Below the pieces are notes generated by a model that was not told the origin of the DNA, searched no databases, and worked only from the letters and a program-made list of their open reading frames with translations. Of a stretch of DNA of 64,000 nucleotides, positions 63,563 to 64,000 are shown one piece after another. Origin of the DNA: Terripilifer ovatus (GTDB lineage Bacteria > Pseudomonadota > Alphaproteobacteria > Rhizobiales > Beijerinckiaceae); assembly GCA_029222685.1 (NCBI GenBank), contig JARHVB010000027.1:62001-126000 (forward strand). The letters run 5' to 3'. The translations under genes and the position numbers were made by a program. Within the stretch, counting starts at the first letter, position 1, and each line of letters starts with the position of its first letter.

Positions 63563-64000
63563 ATGACGCAGAACACGACTTTGAACACAACGCTCGCCGC
63601 GAATACCCCATCGATCGTTTCGCCGAAGGAATGGGAGGCCGCGCACGCCGATATGCTCGGCAAGGAGAAAGCTTTCACCCGCGTACGCGACGTGCTGGCC
63701 GCCGAGCGCCGCCGCATGCCGTGGATGGCGGTGGAAAAGGCCTATGCTTTTGAAGGGCCTGACGGAAAGGCCAGTCTGCTCGATTTGTTCGAAGGGCGGC
63801 GCCAACTGATTGTCTACCGTGCCTTTTTCGAGCCGGGCGTCTTCGGCTGGCCCGATCATGCCTGCCGCGGCTGTTCGCTGGGGGCAGATCAGGTCGGCCA
63901 TCTCGCCCATCTGAACGCCCGCGACACCACGCTCGCCTATGCTTCGCGCGCCCCGCAAGCGGATATCGCACGGCTGAAGACGCGGATGGGGTGGGAGATG
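63563..64000 (+). CDS. DUF899 (thioredoxin-like) protein, truncated by the window
   Basis: 146 codons visible from ATG 63563. EWEAAHADMLGKEKAFTRVR, DVLAAERRRMPWMAVEKAYA and GRRQLIVYRAFFEP are the family start, and CRGCSLGADQVGHLAHLNAR with TTLAYASRAPQADIARLKTR the centre. The family has a thioredoxin-like fold and often a Cys pair; here Cys-x2-Cys is in ACRGCS. Divergent from the HTH regulator. Function unknown; the C-terminus is outside the window. Confidence 0.9.
   Translation, partial: MTQNTTLNTTLAANTPSIVSPKEWEAAHADMLGKEKAFTRVRDVLAAERRRMPWMAVEKAYAFEGPDGKASLLDLFEGRRQLIVYRAFFEPGVFGWPDHACRGCSLGADQVGHLAHLNARDTTLAYASRAPQADIARLKTRMGWEM

Overview
The window is high-GC, densely coded DNA of an alphaproteobacterium, most likely order Hyphomicrobiales (Rhizobiales). 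The evidence is inferential: mean G+C is clearly above 60 % in the core, the gene repertoire fits (tripartite tricarboxylate transporters, many LysR/TetR/SDR genes, a HAMP-array hybrid kinase, AidB-like and DUF899 proteins), and about 100-bp two-hairpin repeats of the kind scattered through rhizobial genomes occur three times. No rRNA, tRNA or CRISPR array was seen.

Positions 1-9,830 form an accessory, defence-type island that becomes AT-richer to the right. It opens with a HEPN-motif protein followed directly by a small broken gene and a 1,116-residue nuclease-STAND NTPase. A likely toxin-antitoxin pair follows (HigB/RelE-like protein plus HTH-ImmA/IrrE protein). The island ends with a leftward three-gene cassette: AbiV-like protein, a divergent thymidylate-synthase homologue with the Asp substitution typical of dCMP-directed enzymes, and a protein resembling the alpha-glutamyl/putrescinyl-thymine pyrophosphorylases of phage DNA hypermodification. 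This cassette is the best candidate for an undescribed system.

Positions 9,990-11,720 hold a photolyase (phrB-type) gene cut into three pieces by two copies of a ~97-bp palindromic element, each flanked by a TA duplication; removing them in silico restores one 509-codon frame exactly. A third copy lies at 33,338.

Positions 11,850-18,500 carry small metabolic genes (Tat-exported hydrolase, AraC and LysR regulators, SnoaL-like protein, two oxidoreductases). Positions 18,600-27,450 form a catabolic regulon: a leftward TctCBA-type carboxylate importer, a LacI-type regulator, and a rightward acyl-CoA ligase, thiolase-like, DUF35 and enoyl-CoA hydratase operon. Two nearly identical palindromes (AGACAACGTTGTCT) flank the regulator and are its probable operators.

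Positions 27,600-38,270 contain two alpha/beta hydrolases, an orphan TctC-type binding protein, an ArsR-SRPBCC pair, a Na+/H+ antiporter, and an intact plus a decayed copy of a 3-methyladenine glycosylase gene. Positions 38,270-41,670 hold a leftward overlapping operon (KAS III-like enzyme, haem-oxygenase-like diiron protein, unknown protein) facing a TetR gene across two palindromes; this looks like a small lipid-derived metabolite pathway. Positions 41,790-48,470 are mixed metabolic genes, a TetR/SDR pair and a porin. Positions 48,647-56,394 encode two overlapping multi-domain hybrid histidine kinases, the first with about ten HAMP units in tandem. The remainder holds an MFS exporter, LOG protein, a deformylase-like protein lacking two metal ligands, AidB-like dehydrogenase, a beta-propeller/regulator pair and the start of a DUF899 gene that runs off the window.
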